Assembly (NCBI GenBank): GCA_946482325.1
Contig: CAMLRA010000067.1
Coordinates: 1-20,314 of the forward strand
Source: an uncultured Chromatiaceae bacterium
Lineage (GTDB): Bacteria; Pseudomonadota; Gammaproteobacteria; Enterobacterales; Alteromonadaceae
Length of the DNA: 20,314 nt
Reading direction: 5' to 3'
In this document: piece after piece, positions 1 to 6,976 of the stretch
How positions within the stretch are numbered: the stretch's first letter is position 1
How the letters are laid out: every line of letters begins with the position of its first letter
The notes under the pieces: model-generated
What the model saw: the letters and a program-made list of their open reading frames with translations, nothing else
Database searches by the model: none
Told to the model about the DNA's origin: nothing
Position numbers and translations under genes: made by a program

Positions 1-957
1 GCCTTCAAAGTGCTGTAACAGCATTTCGTTCAGTTCGCTGACGCGCTGCACAGTACGGAAAAACCGTTTCATCATCCGTTCAACTGAGGCTTTGCCGTCA
101 TCGCCAAAACCGAGCCAACGGGCGACTGCGGGCTGATAATCAAACAAAATACGGTTTTCATTGCGACCGGCTTCCAGATGCAGCGCAAAGCGCATCTGCC
201 ACAGGTACGCCTCACATTCCATCAGCTCCTGATATTCATCTTCGGTCAGGTAGTGATGCGCGACCAGTTCGCGCATGGTGCGGGTGCGGAAATGTTTTTT
301 CGCCACCCAGCCGACGGTCTGAATGTCACGCAGCCCGCCCGGATTGGCTTTTAAATTCGGTTCCAGATTGTAGGCGGTACCATGGTACTGTGCATGCCGA
401 CCTTGTTGCTCGTGGCGTTTAGCCTGGAAAAAGTCTTTACTTGGCCAAAAGCTGTCTTTACTGACTTCCAGCGCCAGTTGTTCAAACAGTGGCTGATTGC
501 CGGTTAGGAAACGCATTTCCATCAGGTTGGTGGCGATCGTAATGTCGTCACGGCCAAGTGTCAGGGTTTCTTTGATGCTGCGGACGCTGTGGCCAACTTC
601 GAGGCGTAAATCCCACAGAATAGTGACAAACTGGCCAATTTGTTCCTGCTGCTCGCGGCTTAAGCGCGATTCGGTCAGGATCAATAAATCAATGTCGGAG
701 TAGGGGTGGAGTTCACCGCGGCCATAACCGCCCACAGCGATTAACGTCAGCCCTTTGTGCTGATGCAGCTGATAATGGCGCCACAGTTGCTGCAGCACCT
801 CGTCGATAAAACGGGCGCGGGCCCGCACCAATGTTGCCACACTTTGCGTGGCAGATGCGACTTTCAGCCAGTCGAGAAAGTCACTGAAATGTTTTTTATA
901 ACCGTCGAGGGTAAACTGGCCCGGGACTGTTTTTTCAAAGACCATAGCCGTTGTCAT
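1..957 (-). CDS. glnD: Bifunctional PII uridylyltransferase/uridylyl-removing enzyme, N-terminal part (truncated by window edge)
   Basis: GlnD is the glutamine sensor that uridylylates the PII proteins (GlnB/GlnK) when nitrogen is scarce and removes UMP when glutamine is plentiful. The visible 319 codons run open to base 1, so the gene continues beyond the window; the family is about 880-890 residues long. The nucleotidyltransferase motif GGYGRGELHPYSDID lies near residues 76-90, with the metal-binding pair D88 and D90. The later stretch NPGGLRDIQT is also typical of GlnD. The HD and ACT domains are outside the window. I chose the ATG at 955-957 (MTTAMVFEK); another in-frame ATG lies four codons in. 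The start is 32 bp after the map stop on the same strand, so glnD is probably co-transcribed with map. The gap forms a hairpin that may cover the ribosome binding site. Identity is certain; the exact start is less so. Confidence 0.95.
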   Translation of the reverse strand, partial: MTTAMVFEKTVPGQFTLDGYKKHFSDFLDWLKVASATQSVATLVRARARFIDEVLQQLWRHYQLHQHKGLTLIAVGGYGRGELHPYSDIDLLILTESRLSREQQEQIGQFVTILWDLRLEVGHSVRSIKETLTLGRDDITIATNLMEMRFLTGNQPLFEQLALEVSKDSFWPSKDFFQAKRHEQQGRHAQYHGTAYNLEPNLKANPGGLRDIQTVGWVAKKHFRTRTMRELVAHHYLTEDEYQELMECEAYLWQMRFALHLEAGRNENRILFDYQPAVARWLGFGDDGKASVERMMKRFFRTVQRVSELNEMLLQHFEG

Positions 958-989
958 GCGCTGTTACCCTGTGCTGACAGGGACTGCGC
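958..989 (-). promoter_or_regulatory. Hairpin filling the map-glnD gap, possibly covering the glnD ribosome binding site
   Basis: The 32-bp gap contains a perfect 6-bp stem, 967-972 (CCCTGT) with 977-982 (ACAGGG), around a GCTG loop. It can be extended by GCGC at 958-961 pairing with GCGC at 986-989. In the minus-strand transcript the only purine-rich Shine-Dalgarno-like stretch before the glnD ATG, ACAGGGTAA, lies partly inside this stem. There is no U-tract, so it is not an intrinsic terminator. That it controls translation is inference. Confidence 0.4.
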
Positions 990-1784
990 TCAGGCGTCCG
1001 CTGTCAGGATCCGCTCAATAGTGTCATCTGATCGCAACGTCAGAATTTCACAACCCGTGTCCGTCACCACAATAGTGTGTTCGAACTGCGCAGATAAACT
1101 ACGATCTTTCGTTACAACCGTCCAGCCGTCTTTCAGTAATTTACTATGACGCTCACCAGCGTTGACCATAGGTTCCACCGTCAGGCACATGCCGGTTTTC
1201 AACACCTCACCGGTGTTTGGCCGGCCGTAGTGCAGCACTTGCGGGTCTTCGTGGAAAATTTCGCCGATGCCATGACCGCAATATTCCCGCACGATTGAAT
1301 AGTTGTGCTTTTCAGCATGTACCTGAATCACATGGCCGATGTCGCCCAGACGTGCGCCATTTTTGACTTTTTTCAGGCCCAGATACAGACACTCTTGTGT
1401 GACCCGGATCAGCCGGTCTGCCAGAATACTTGGCTTGCCAACGACAAACATTTTGGAGGTGTCGCCATGAAAGCCGTCTTTAATGACCGTAATGTCGATA
1501 TTGACGATATCGCCGTCTTTGAGCACTTTGTCATCCGCCGGAATGCCGTGACAAATCACATGGTTAACTGAGGTACAAATTGATTTGGGGAAACCGTGGT
1601 AATTCAGCGGCGCCGGGATCGTTTTTTGTACATTGACCATATAATCGTGGCAAATGCGGTCCAGCTCGCCAGTCGTCACGCCCGGTTTGACATAAGGCTC
1701 GATCATTTCCAGCACTTCTGCGGCCAGACGGCCTGCAATGCGCATTTTTTCGATTTGTTCCGGGGTTTTGATCGTGGCGGCCAT
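990..1784 (-). CDS. map: Methionine aminopeptidase, type I
   Basis: This cytosolic metalloenzyme removes the initiator methionine from new proteins when the second residue is small. It has 264 residues, the same as E. coli MetAP. All five metal ligands fall at the standard positions: D97, D108 (HGDTSK), H171 (CGHGIG), E204 (TVEP) and E235 (FEHT). The substrate histidines H79 and H178 are also present. The start is the ATG at 1782-1784, with a purine-rich GAGAGAA stretch a few bases upstream. It is divergent from rpsB and directly upstream of glnD, an arrangement conserved in enteric and related bacteria. The 248-bp divergent region holds a candidate map promoter that overlaps the rpsB promoter. 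Confidence 0.98.
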   Translation of the reverse strand: MAATIKTPEQIEKMRIAGRLAAEVLEMIEPYVKPGVTTGELDRICHDYMVNVQKTIPAPLNYHGFPKSICTSVNHVICHGIPADDKVLKDGDIVNIDITVIKDGFHGDTSKMFVVGKPSILADRLIRVTQECLYLGLKKVKNGARLGDIGHVIQVHAEKHNYSIVREYCGHGIGEIFHEDPQVLHYGRPNTGEVLKTGMCLTVEPMVNAGERHSKLLKDGWTVVTKDRSLSAQFEHTIVVTDTGCEILTLRSDDTIERILTADA

Positions 1785-1807
1785 CAGGTTCTCTCTGCTG
1801 TAAAACT

Positions 1808-1823
1808 ACACAATTCATTGTGT
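1808..1823. repeat. Perfect 7-bp inverted repeat overlapping the rpsB -35
   Basis: ACACAAT (1808-1814) and ATTGTGT (1817-1823) are perfect reverse complements separated by TC, forming a 16-bp dyad. It covers the predicted rpsB -35 (1818-1823) and would lie in the early transcribed region of map. It could be an operator for a dimeric repressor or a 5' UTR hairpin in the map transcript. I do not recognise it as a known binding-site consensus. Confidence 0.5.
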
Positions 1824-1852
1824 TTGCGGGGCGCCTATGGTATAAAGCGCGC
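1818..1852 (+). promoter_or_regulatory. Predicted rpsB promoter with GC-rich discriminator
   Basis: TTGTGT (1818-1823) as -35, a 17-bp spacer and TATAAA (1841-1846) as -10 are followed immediately by the GC-rich discriminator GCGCGCC. The bases TATGG just upstream of TATAAA give it an extended -10 character. A GC-rich discriminator is typical of promoters under stringent (ppGpp/DksA) control, and the rpsB promoter of enteric bacteria is known to have this form. The predicted transcript starts near 1853 and carries a leader of about 180 nt. Confidence 0.7.
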
Positions 1853-1865
1853 CGCAATTTGGCAA
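1837..1865 (-). promoter_or_regulatory. Candidate sigma-70 promoter for map-glnD
   Basis: Read on the minus strand, TTGCCA (1860-1865) matches the -35 consensus in 5 of 6 positions. After exactly 17 bp it is followed by TACCAT (1837-1842), which matches the -10 consensus in 4 of 6. Transcription would start near 1830, giving a leader of roughly 45 nt before map. The -10 shares bases 1841-1842 with the rpsB -10, so the two promoters occupy the same DNA. This is inferred from pattern only. Confidence 0.4.
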
Positions 1866-1950
1866 ATAAAGCCGACGAAATTCTGCAAAGATCAGTCAGC
1901 GCCAAGATTGCACAACCAAACTTAAGTTAAACAACACACATACATCGTCA

Positions 1951-2032
1951 CATAAACCGGGGTGCTGAAGCATGCTTCAGTCGGATTTATGGGGTGTATG
2001 GAGGCCTAACCCCTTATTAAGGAATTACTCAA
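1951..2032 (+). promoter_or_regulatory. S2 autoregulatory leader of rpsB (t44/rpsB-leader type RNA element)
   Basis: This leader matches the conserved gammaproteobacterial element upstream of rpsB, through which protein S2 represses its own operon. The outer stem pairs 1951-1959 (CATAAACCG) with 1982-1991 (CGGATTTATG) with one bulged A. An inner hairpin pairs 1965-1970 (CTGAAG) with 1975-1980 (CTTCAG) around CATG. A second hairpin pairs 1991-1995 (GGGGT) with 2009-2013 (ACCCC) and encloses the family-typical GTATGGAGGCCTA. Base 1991 can join either helix. The Shine-Dalgarno AAGGA is at 2020-2023 region, about nine bases before the rpsB ATG. Structures are seen by eye; S2 binding is known for the family and inferred here. 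Confidence 0.8.
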
Positions 2033-2761
2033 ATGGCTAAAGTTTCAATGCGCGATATGCTCCAGGCGGGCGTACATTTCGGTCACCAAACCCGTTACTG
2101 GAACCCAAAAATGAAGCCTTTCATTTTCGGCGCCCGTAACCGCGTTCACATCATCAACCTGGAAAAAACAGTTCCAATGATGAACGACGCGCTGGCTTTC
2201 ATCCAGTCAGTGGCTGCGAAGAAAGGCAAAATCCTGTTCGTAGGTACCAAACGCGCTGCTTCTGAAGCAATCAAAGACGCTGCAAAACAAGCTGATCAGT
2301 ACTACGTCAACCACCGCTGGTTAGGCGGTATGCTGACTAACTGGAAAACTGTGCGTCAGTCCATCAAACGTTTAAAAGACCTGGAAGCTCAGAGCCAGGA
2401 CGGTACTTTCGACAAGCTGACCAAAAAAGAAGCTCTGGACCGTACCCGTGAAATGGACAAACTGGAGAAGAGCTTAGGCGGTATCAAAGACATGGGCGGT
2501 CTGCCAGACGCTCTGTTCGTTATCGATGCTGACCATGAACACATCGCGATCAAAGAAGCTAACAACCTGGGTATTCCAGTAGTTTCTATCGTTGATACCA
2601 ACTCTGATCCAAAAGGTGTTGATTTTGTTATCCCAGGTAACGATGACGCGATCCGCGCTATCCAGCTGTACCTGAGCGCCGTTAACGCTGCTATCGCAGA
2701 AGGCCGTGATAAAAACATCGAAGTTCAGGCTGAAGCCGACAACTTCGTTGCAGCTGAGTAA
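2033..2761 (+). CDS. rpsB: 30S ribosomal protein S2
   Basis: S2 is a small-subunit protein that joins late at the head/platform junction and is needed, with S1, for initiation. The product has 242 residues against 241 in E. coli and aligns along its whole length. It opens [20 protein letters not shown] and carries the S2 hallmarks [43 protein letters not shown] and [10 protein letters not shown]. The ATG is preceded by AAGGA at a good distance. It is the first gene of the rpsB-tsf unit, with a stringent-type promoter and a structured leader upstream. Nothing in it is unusual. Confidence 0.99.
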   Translation: MAKVSMRDMLQAGVHFGHQTRYWNPKMKPFIFGARNRVHIINLEKTVPMMNDALAFIQSVAAKKGKILFVGTKRAASEAIKDAAKQADQYYVNHRWLGGMLTNWKTVRQSIKRLKDLEAQSQDGTFDKLTKKEALDRTREMDKLEKSLGGIKDMGGLPDALFVIDADHEHIAIKEANNLGIPVVSIVDTNSDPKGVDFVIPGNDDAIRAIQLYLSAVNAAIAEGRDKNIEVQAEADNFVAAE

Positions 2762-2770
2762 TACAGCTGC

Positions 2771-2837
2771 ATGGGGTCTGTCATCTGATTGACCCCATTC
2801 ACCTTTTAATCTGACAGGGGCTTAGCCCCTGTTTGTC
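2771..2837 (+). terminator. Two tandem hairpins between rpsB and tsf, probable partial terminator/attenuator
   Basis: The 103-bp gap has two strong stems. ATGGGGTC (2771-2778) pairs with GACCCCAT (2791-2798) around a 12-nt loop, and TTTT follows at 2804-2807. ACAGGGGC (2814-2821) pairs with GCCCCTGT (2825-2832) around TTA, followed only by TTGTC. The U-tracts are too weak for full termination, so I infer a leaky attenuator or an mRNA processing site that lowers tsf relative to rpsB, as reported for the E. coli operon. Confidence 0.55.
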
Positions 2838-2864
2838 TAACCCGATTGAAACGAGGAATTCCCC

Positions 2865-3737
2865 ATGGCCGTAACAGCCGGACTGGTAAAAGAATTACGC
2901 GAGCGCACTGGCGCTGGCATGATGGACTGCAAAAAAGCCTTAGAAGAGACCAACGGTGATATCGAAGGCGCAATCGAATTAATGCGTAAAAACGGTCAGG
3001 CCAAAGCTGCCAAGAAAGCAGGCCGGATCGCTGCTGAAGGTACTGTACTGACTCGCGTTGGTAACGGTTATGCAGTTGCAATTGAATTTAACTGTGAAAC
3101 AGATTTCGTTGGCCGTGACGCTAACTTCCTGGCATTCGCCAATGCCGCTGCTGATCTGGCACACGCCAACAAGCTGTTCACTGTAGAAGCCTTAAGTGCT
3201 GCTGCTCTGGGCGACGCGACTGTTGAAGAAGCCCGCGCGACACTGGTTGCTAAAATCGGTGAAAACATCGCTATCCGTCGTATCTCTGTAGCTCAGGGCG
3301 ATGTGATCGGTCAGTACACGCACTCAGGCCGTATCGGCGTGTTGGTGGTACTGGAAGGTGGTAACGAAGAAGTGGCAAAAGACGTTGCAATGCACGTTGC
3401 TGCGAACAACCCTTCATTCCTGACTCCAGATTCAGTTCCGGCTGAAGTTGTAGCAAAAGAACAGGAAATCCAGATCGAAATCGCTATTAACAGCGGCAAG
3501 CCAAAAGAAATCGCTGAGAAGATGGTTGCAGGCCGGATGACGAAGTTCACTGGCGAAGTTTCTCTGACTGGTCAGCCATTCGTGAAAGACCCAGCCATCA
3601 CTACCGGTGACTTCCTGAAGCAACACGGCGCGAAAGCTGTTAGCTTCATCCGTCTGGAAGTAGGCGAAGGCATCGAGAAGCAGGAAACTGACTTCGCAGC
3701 TGAAGTTGCTGCTCAAATCGCTGCAGCGAAGAAATAA
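2865..3737 (+). CDS. tsf: Elongation factor Ts
   Basis: EF-Ts is the nucleotide exchange factor that recycles EF-Tu from its GDP form. The product has 290 residues (E. coli 283). The N-terminal UBA-like domain (about residues 1-55) carries [20 protein letters not shown]. The EF-Tu-contacting TDFV motif is at 79-82 within [10 protein letters not shown]. The C-terminal part carries [18 protein letters not shown] and [11 protein letters not shown], ending with a helical [12 protein letters not shown] segment. The ATG at 2865 is preceded by GAGGAA. It is co-transcribed with rpsB across a hairpin-rich gap and is followed by a strong terminator, so rpsB-tsf forms its own transcription unit. Confidence 0.99.
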   Translation: MAVTAGLVKELRERTGAGMMDCKKALEETNGDIEGAIELMRKNGQAKAAKKAGRIAAEGTVLTRVGNGYAVAIEFNCETDFVGRDANFLAFANAAADLAHANKLFTVEALSAAALGDATVEEARATLVAKIGENIAIRRISVAQGDVIGQYTHSGRIGVLVVLEGGNEEVAKDVAMHVAANNPSFLTPDSVPAEVVAKEQEIQIEIAINSGKPKEIAEKMVAGRMTKFTGEVSLTGQPFVKDPAITTGDFLKQHGAKAVSFIRLEVGEGIEKQETDFAAEVAAQIAAAKK

Positions 3738-3743
3738 TCGCGC

Positions 3744-3760
3744 TTCAGCATGCTGCTGAA
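3744..3760 (+). repeat. Perfect hairpin just after the tsf stop
   Basis: TTCAGCA (3744-3750) pairs with TGCTGAA (3754-3760) around the loop TGC, starting six bases after the tsf stop codon. No U-run follows, and the true terminator lies 13 bp further on. It may protect the 3' end of the tsf mRNA or stall polymerase; both ideas are inference. Confidence 0.45.
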
Positions 3761-3772
3761 ACCGACTACACT

Positions 3773-3806
3773 AACCGCGACTGGCTTGCCAGCCGCGGTT
3801 TTTTTT
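3773..3806 (+). terminator. Rho-independent terminator of rpsB-tsf
   Basis: AACCGCG (3773-3779) pairs with CGCGGTT (3794-3800). An inner stem CTGG/CCAG (3781-3784 with 3789-3792) lies beyond one A/C mismatch. A run of eight T residues (3799-3806) follows directly. This is a textbook intrinsic terminator. Confidence 0.92.
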
Positions 3807-3903
3807 AAGTGAAACCTGTGCAAACTTCGGGTCATCCGCAAGTCGCATCACAGCTGTTTCACTGCATTCTATGAATTTAACTGACCAGCACAATGGGGAT
3901 CCT

Positions 3904-4644
3904 ATGAGCATCAATCCAAAACCTACCTACAGAAGAATCCTGTTAAAACTCAGTGGTGAGGCCCTGATGGGCGATGAAGGCTTTGGTATTGATCCCAAAG
4001 TGCTGGACCGGATGGCCGCCGAAATCAAAGAGCTGGTTGAACTGGGCATTCAGGTGGGTATCGTGATTGGCGGTGGCAACATTTTCCGCGGTGAAGGCTT
4101 AGCCAAAGCCGGTATGAACCGTGTGGTCGGCGACCATATGGGGATGCTGGCGACCGTGATGAACGGCCTGGCGATGCGCGACGCGCTGCACCGTGCATTT
4201 GTCAACGCCCGTCTGATGAGTGCATTCCCACTCAACGGCGTTTGTGATAATTACAGCTGGGCCGAAGCCATCAGTTTATTGAAATCAGGCCGCGTGGTGA
4301 TCTTCTCTGCCGGCACCGGTAACCCGTTTTTTACTACAGATTCTGCAGCCTGTTTACGCGGCATCGAAATTGAAGCCGATGCAGTGTTAAAAGCGACAAA
4401 GGTTGACGGCGTGTATTCTGCCGATCCGGTGAAAGACCCGACTGCCACACTATATAGCAGCCTGACTTATGATGAAGTTTTATCAAAAGAGTTAAAAGTC
4501 ATGGACTTAGCAGCATTTACTCTGGCGCGTGACCACAACCTGCAGATCCGTGTGTTTAACATGAACAAACCAGGTGCACTGAAGCGCGTGACGATGGGCG
4601 AAGCTGAAGGTACAGTGATCGACCACGCTGAAAATTTACAGTAA
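3904..4644 (+). CDS. pyrH: Uridylate kinase (UMP kinase)
   Basis: PyrH is the cytosolic hexameric kinase that makes UDP from UMP, supplying all pyrimidine nucleotides; in bacteria it is allosterically controlled by GTP and UTP. The product is 246 residues and belongs to the amino-acid kinase fold. Key stretches are KLSGEAL at 15-21, the glycine loop IGGGNIFRG at 55-63, GDHMG at 76-80 and the nucleotide-site region [13 protein letters not shown] at 137-149. I chose the ATG at 3904 because the protein then opens like E. coli PyrH and has GGGGA just upstream. An in-frame ATG at 3871 would add 11 unconserved residues. It lies beyond the tsf terminator, so it needs read-through or a promoter between 3807 and 3903 that I could not pick out with confidence. 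Confidence 0.97.
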   Translation: MSINPKPTYRRILLKLSGEALMGDEGFGIDPKVLDRMAAEIKELVELGIQVGIVIGGGNIFRGEGLAKAGMNRVVGDHMGMLATVMNGLAMRDALHRAFVNARLMSAFPLNGVCDNYSWAEAISLLKSGRVVIFSAGTGNPFFTTDSAACLRGIEIEADAVLKATKVDGVYSADPVKDPTATLYSSLTYDEVLSKELKVMDLAAFTLARDHNLQIRVFNMNKPGALKRVTMGEAEGTVIDHAENLQ

Positions 4645-4691
4645 ACTACCGGCACTTTTTTCGAGCCGAAAGTACGCGAAGGAACAACCAA

Positions 4692-5249
4692 GTGATCAAC
4701 GATATTCTGCAAGACAGCAAAACCCGGATGGAAAAAAGCGTTGAAGCGCTAAAAAGCCAACTGTCGAAAATCCGCACCGGCCGTGCTCACCCGAGCCTGC
4801 TTGATGGTATTCAGGTTTCTTATTACGGTGTAGATACGCCACTGCGTCAATGCGCGAATGTATCTGCGGAAGACTCCCGCACCCTGATGATCACGGTCTT
4901 TGATCGTTCAATGATTCAGGCGGTGGAAAAAGCCATTATGCAATCTGACTTAGGATTAAACCCGATTGGTGCTGGTACCAGTATCCGTGTGCCATTACCA
5001 GCGCTGACTGAAGAGCGTCGTCGTGACCTGGTCAAAGTGGTGCGTGGTGAAGCTGAGGGTGCTCGGGTTGCGGTACGCAACATCCGTCGTGATGCCAACG
5101 CTGACTTTAAAGCGTTACAAAAAGACAAAGAAATCAGTGAAGACGATGAACGCCGCGCAGTGGATGAAGCGCAAAAGCTGACAGACTTATTCATCAAGAA
5201 AATTGATGAAGTTCTGGCAGCCAAAGAAAAGGAACTCATGGAAGTCTGA
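4692..5249 (+). CDS. frr: Ribosome recycling factor
   Basis: RRF works with EF-G to split the post-termination ribosome. It has 185 residues, the same as E. coli. Conserved blocks include [20 protein letters not shown] sequence at about 26-40, [27 protein letters not shown], and the hinge and arginine-rich helix [13 protein letters not shown] around 124-136. The start is GTG at 4692, with AAGGA (4678-4682) upstream, giving MINDILQDS, which matches the family N-terminus. It is 47 bp after pyrH and is followed by a strong terminator, so pyrH-frr forms a short unit. Confidence 0.99.
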   Translation: MINDILQDSKTRMEKSVEALKSQLSKIRTGRAHPSLLDGIQVSYYGVDTPLRQCANVSAEDSRTLMITVFDRSMIQAVEKAIMQSDLGLNPIGAGTSIRVPLPALTEERRRDLVKVVRGEAEGARVAVRNIRRDANADFKALQKDKEISEDDERRAVDEAQKLTDLFIKKIDEVLAAKEKELMEV

Positions 5250-5270
5250 TGACTGTCCATGGCTGATGGA

Positions 5271-5304
5271 AAGCGCCGTGCAGACCCCTTCGCGGCGCTT
5301 TTTT
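5271..5304 (+). terminator. Rho-independent terminator after frr
   Basis: AAGCGCCG (5271-5278) pairs perfectly with CGGCGCTT (5293-5300) around a 14-nt loop. Six T residues (5299-5304) follow. It separates the translation genes from the envelope genes that start with uppS only about 20-40 bp downstream. Confidence 0.9.
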
Positions 5305-5342
5305 GTTGATAAAAACAGCATTTCATGCGGAACTCTCGACGG

Positions 5343-6110
5343 ATGACAATTTCAAGCACGACGATGGATCAGGCGCTGCCCCGACATGTTGGCATCATTA
5401 TGGATGGCAACGGTCGCTGGGCGGAACGGCAAGGCAAACCAAGGGTTTGGGGCCACAAAAAAGGTGTGGACGCAGTGCGTCGTGCCGTCAGTTTTTGCCG
5501 CCGGCTGAATATTCCTTCGTTAACTCTGTTTGCTTTTAGCAGTGAAAACTGGCGTCGGCCGGAAGATGAAGTCAGCAGCCTGATGGAACTCTTTATGTTT
5601 GTGCTGCAAAAAGAAATCAAACTGCTGCATAAAAATCAGGTCCGGTTAAAAATCATCGGTGATTTATCGCGTTTCAGCAGTAAGTTACAAACCAAAATCG
5701 CTGAAGCAGAAGCTTTGACTGCCGGTAATACTGGCCTGACTCTCAATGTCGCGGCGAACTACGGTGGCCGCTGGGATATTGCTCAGGCCGCGCAACAACT
5801 GGCCCATCAGGTTGCCGCCGGGACTTTGCGTGCCGATGATATCGACGAAAAATTACTCGCCAGCCATATCCAAATGCACGACCAGCCGGAACTGGACCTG
5901 ATGATCCGCACCGGTGGTGATATCCGCATCAGTAACTTTTTGCTGTGGCAGGCTGCCTATGCGGAACTGCTTTTTATTGATACCTTATGGCCAGATTTTG
6001 ACGATCAGGTGTTTGCTGACGCTATTGCCAGTTTTGTCAGCCGCGAACGTCGTTTTGGCTGCACCGGTGCGCAAATTCGCGAGCTGGCCGCAGCAACTGT
6101 ACAAGGATAA
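5343..6110 (+). CDS. uppS: Undecaprenyl diphosphate synthase (di-trans,poly-cis)
   Basis: UppS (also called IspU) adds eight cis isoprene units to farnesyl diphosphate to make the C55 lipid carrier for peptidoglycan and O-antigen. With this start the product is 255 residues (E. coli about 253). The signature [19 protein letters not shown] holds the catalytic Asp (D21) and the diphosphate-binding residues. [21 protein letters not shown] and the C-terminal [21 protein letters not shown] motif are all present. I chose ATG 5343 because GGAA lies ten bases upstream. The in-frame ATG at 5325 would add six residues but has no visible Shine-Dalgarno; an ATG at 5367 is also possible. There is almost no room for a promoter between the frr terminator and this gene. 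Confidence 0.95.
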   Translation: MTISSTTMDQALPRHVGIIMDGNGRWAERQGKPRVWGHKKGVDAVRRAVSFCRRLNIPSLTLFAFSSENWRRPEDEVSSLMELFMFVLQKEIKLLHKNQVRLKIIGDLSRFSSKLQTKIAEAEALTAGNTGLTLNVAANYGGRWDIAQAAQQLAHQVAAGTLRADDIDEKLLASHIQMHDQPELDLMIRTGGDIRISNFLLWQAAYAELLFIDTLWPDFDDQVFADAIASFVSRERRFGCTGAQIRELAAATVQG

Positions 6111-6115
6111 CGATT

Positions 6116-6976
6116 TTGTTTAAACAACGGGTGATCACAGCTTTAGTGCTGGCACCGCTGGCGCTTGGTGCGGTGTTTTATTTACCGCCAGTCGGCTTTG
6201 CTATTTTTCTCGCAACTGCTTTTTCAGTGGCAGCCTGGGAGTGGGCCGGTTTTTGTGGCTGGCATACCCTGAGCAGTAAAACCGCTTTCACCACACTAAT
6301 TGCAGTGTTGTATGGTGCGGTATACCTTGCGACACCGGCCGCTTTGCACTGGCCGGTTCAAAGTAATTACACCGTTGAGGCTTTGCTGTGGCTTGGCGTG
6401 ATTTGGTGGTTAGTCGCCGTCTTGCTGGTCCTGAGTTTTCGCACGTCACAACAATTTTGGGCAGAATCTCGCGCTATCAAAATTTTAATGGGGATTCTGA
6501 CTTTGGTGCCAAGCTTCACGGCTATTTGGCTGGTACGGCAAGTCAATTATGAGCAATCCAGTTTTACCGGCGCCTGGCTGATTTGCCTGATGCTGGGGCT
6601 GGTCTGGGCAGCTGATATCGGTGGTTATGTCATTGGTAAACCCTTTGGCAAGCATAAACTGATGCCGGACGTCAGCCCCGGGAAGACGCTGGAAGGATTT
6701 GCCGGTGGCTTGTTGTTTGTCTTGCTGTTAGTCACTGCTGTAGCGGTCAGCCAGCAATGGCCGGAGCAAACCGCATTATGGTTTGGAGCTGCAGTGATCC
6801 TGACTATTTTGTCGGTGTTCGGCGATTTGTCAGAAAGTATGTTTAAGCGTGTTGCAGGTTTAAAAGACAGCGGCAGTATTTTCCCGGGCCACGGCGGGAT
6901 GTTGGACCGGATTGACAGCCTGACGGCAACAGCACCGTTATTTGCCATTTTTGTCGCGCTGTTTGGTGGCTTCTGA
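6116..6976 (+). CDS. cdsA: Phosphatidate cytidylyltransferase (CDP-diglyceride synthase)
   Basis: CdsA is an inner membrane enzyme that joins CTP and phosphatidic acid to give CDP-diacylglycerol, the precursor of all phospholipids. The product is 286 residues with many hydrophobic segments, beginning with [20 protein letters not shown]. The family signature runs from S241 to D267 and includes [16 protein letters not shown] and [16 protein letters not shown] lies at 187-198. It starts with TTG at 6116, five bases after the uppS stop, with AAGGA at 6103-6107 inside the end of uppS; the resulting N-terminus matches E. coli CdsA, which supports this rare start. Its stop overlaps the dxr start by one base (TGATG), implying translational coupling. 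Confidence 0.97.
   Translation: MFKQRVITALVLAPLALGAVFYLPPVGFAIFLATAFSVAAWEWAGFCGWHTLSSKTAFTTLIAVLYGAVYLATPAALHWPVQSNYTVEALLWLGVIWWLVAVLLVLSFRTSQQFWAESRAIKILMGILTLVPSFTAIWLVRQVNYEQSSFTGAWLICLMLGLVWAADIGGYVIGKPFGKHKLMPDVSPGKTLEGFAGGLLFVLLLVTAVAVSQQWPEQTALWFGAAVILTILSVFGDLSESMFKRVAGLKDSGSIFPGHGGMLDRIDSLTATAPLFAIFVALFGGF

Noticed and set aside
3871..3903. ATG at 3871 as the pyrH start
   Set aside because: The 11 extra residues are not part of the family, and the second ATG at 3904 has GGGGA upstream and matches the E. coli start.
3807..3903. A dedicated pyrH promoter between the tsf terminator and pyrH
   Set aside because: One is expected, but I found no -35/-10 pair with acceptable match and spacing, so I do not list it.
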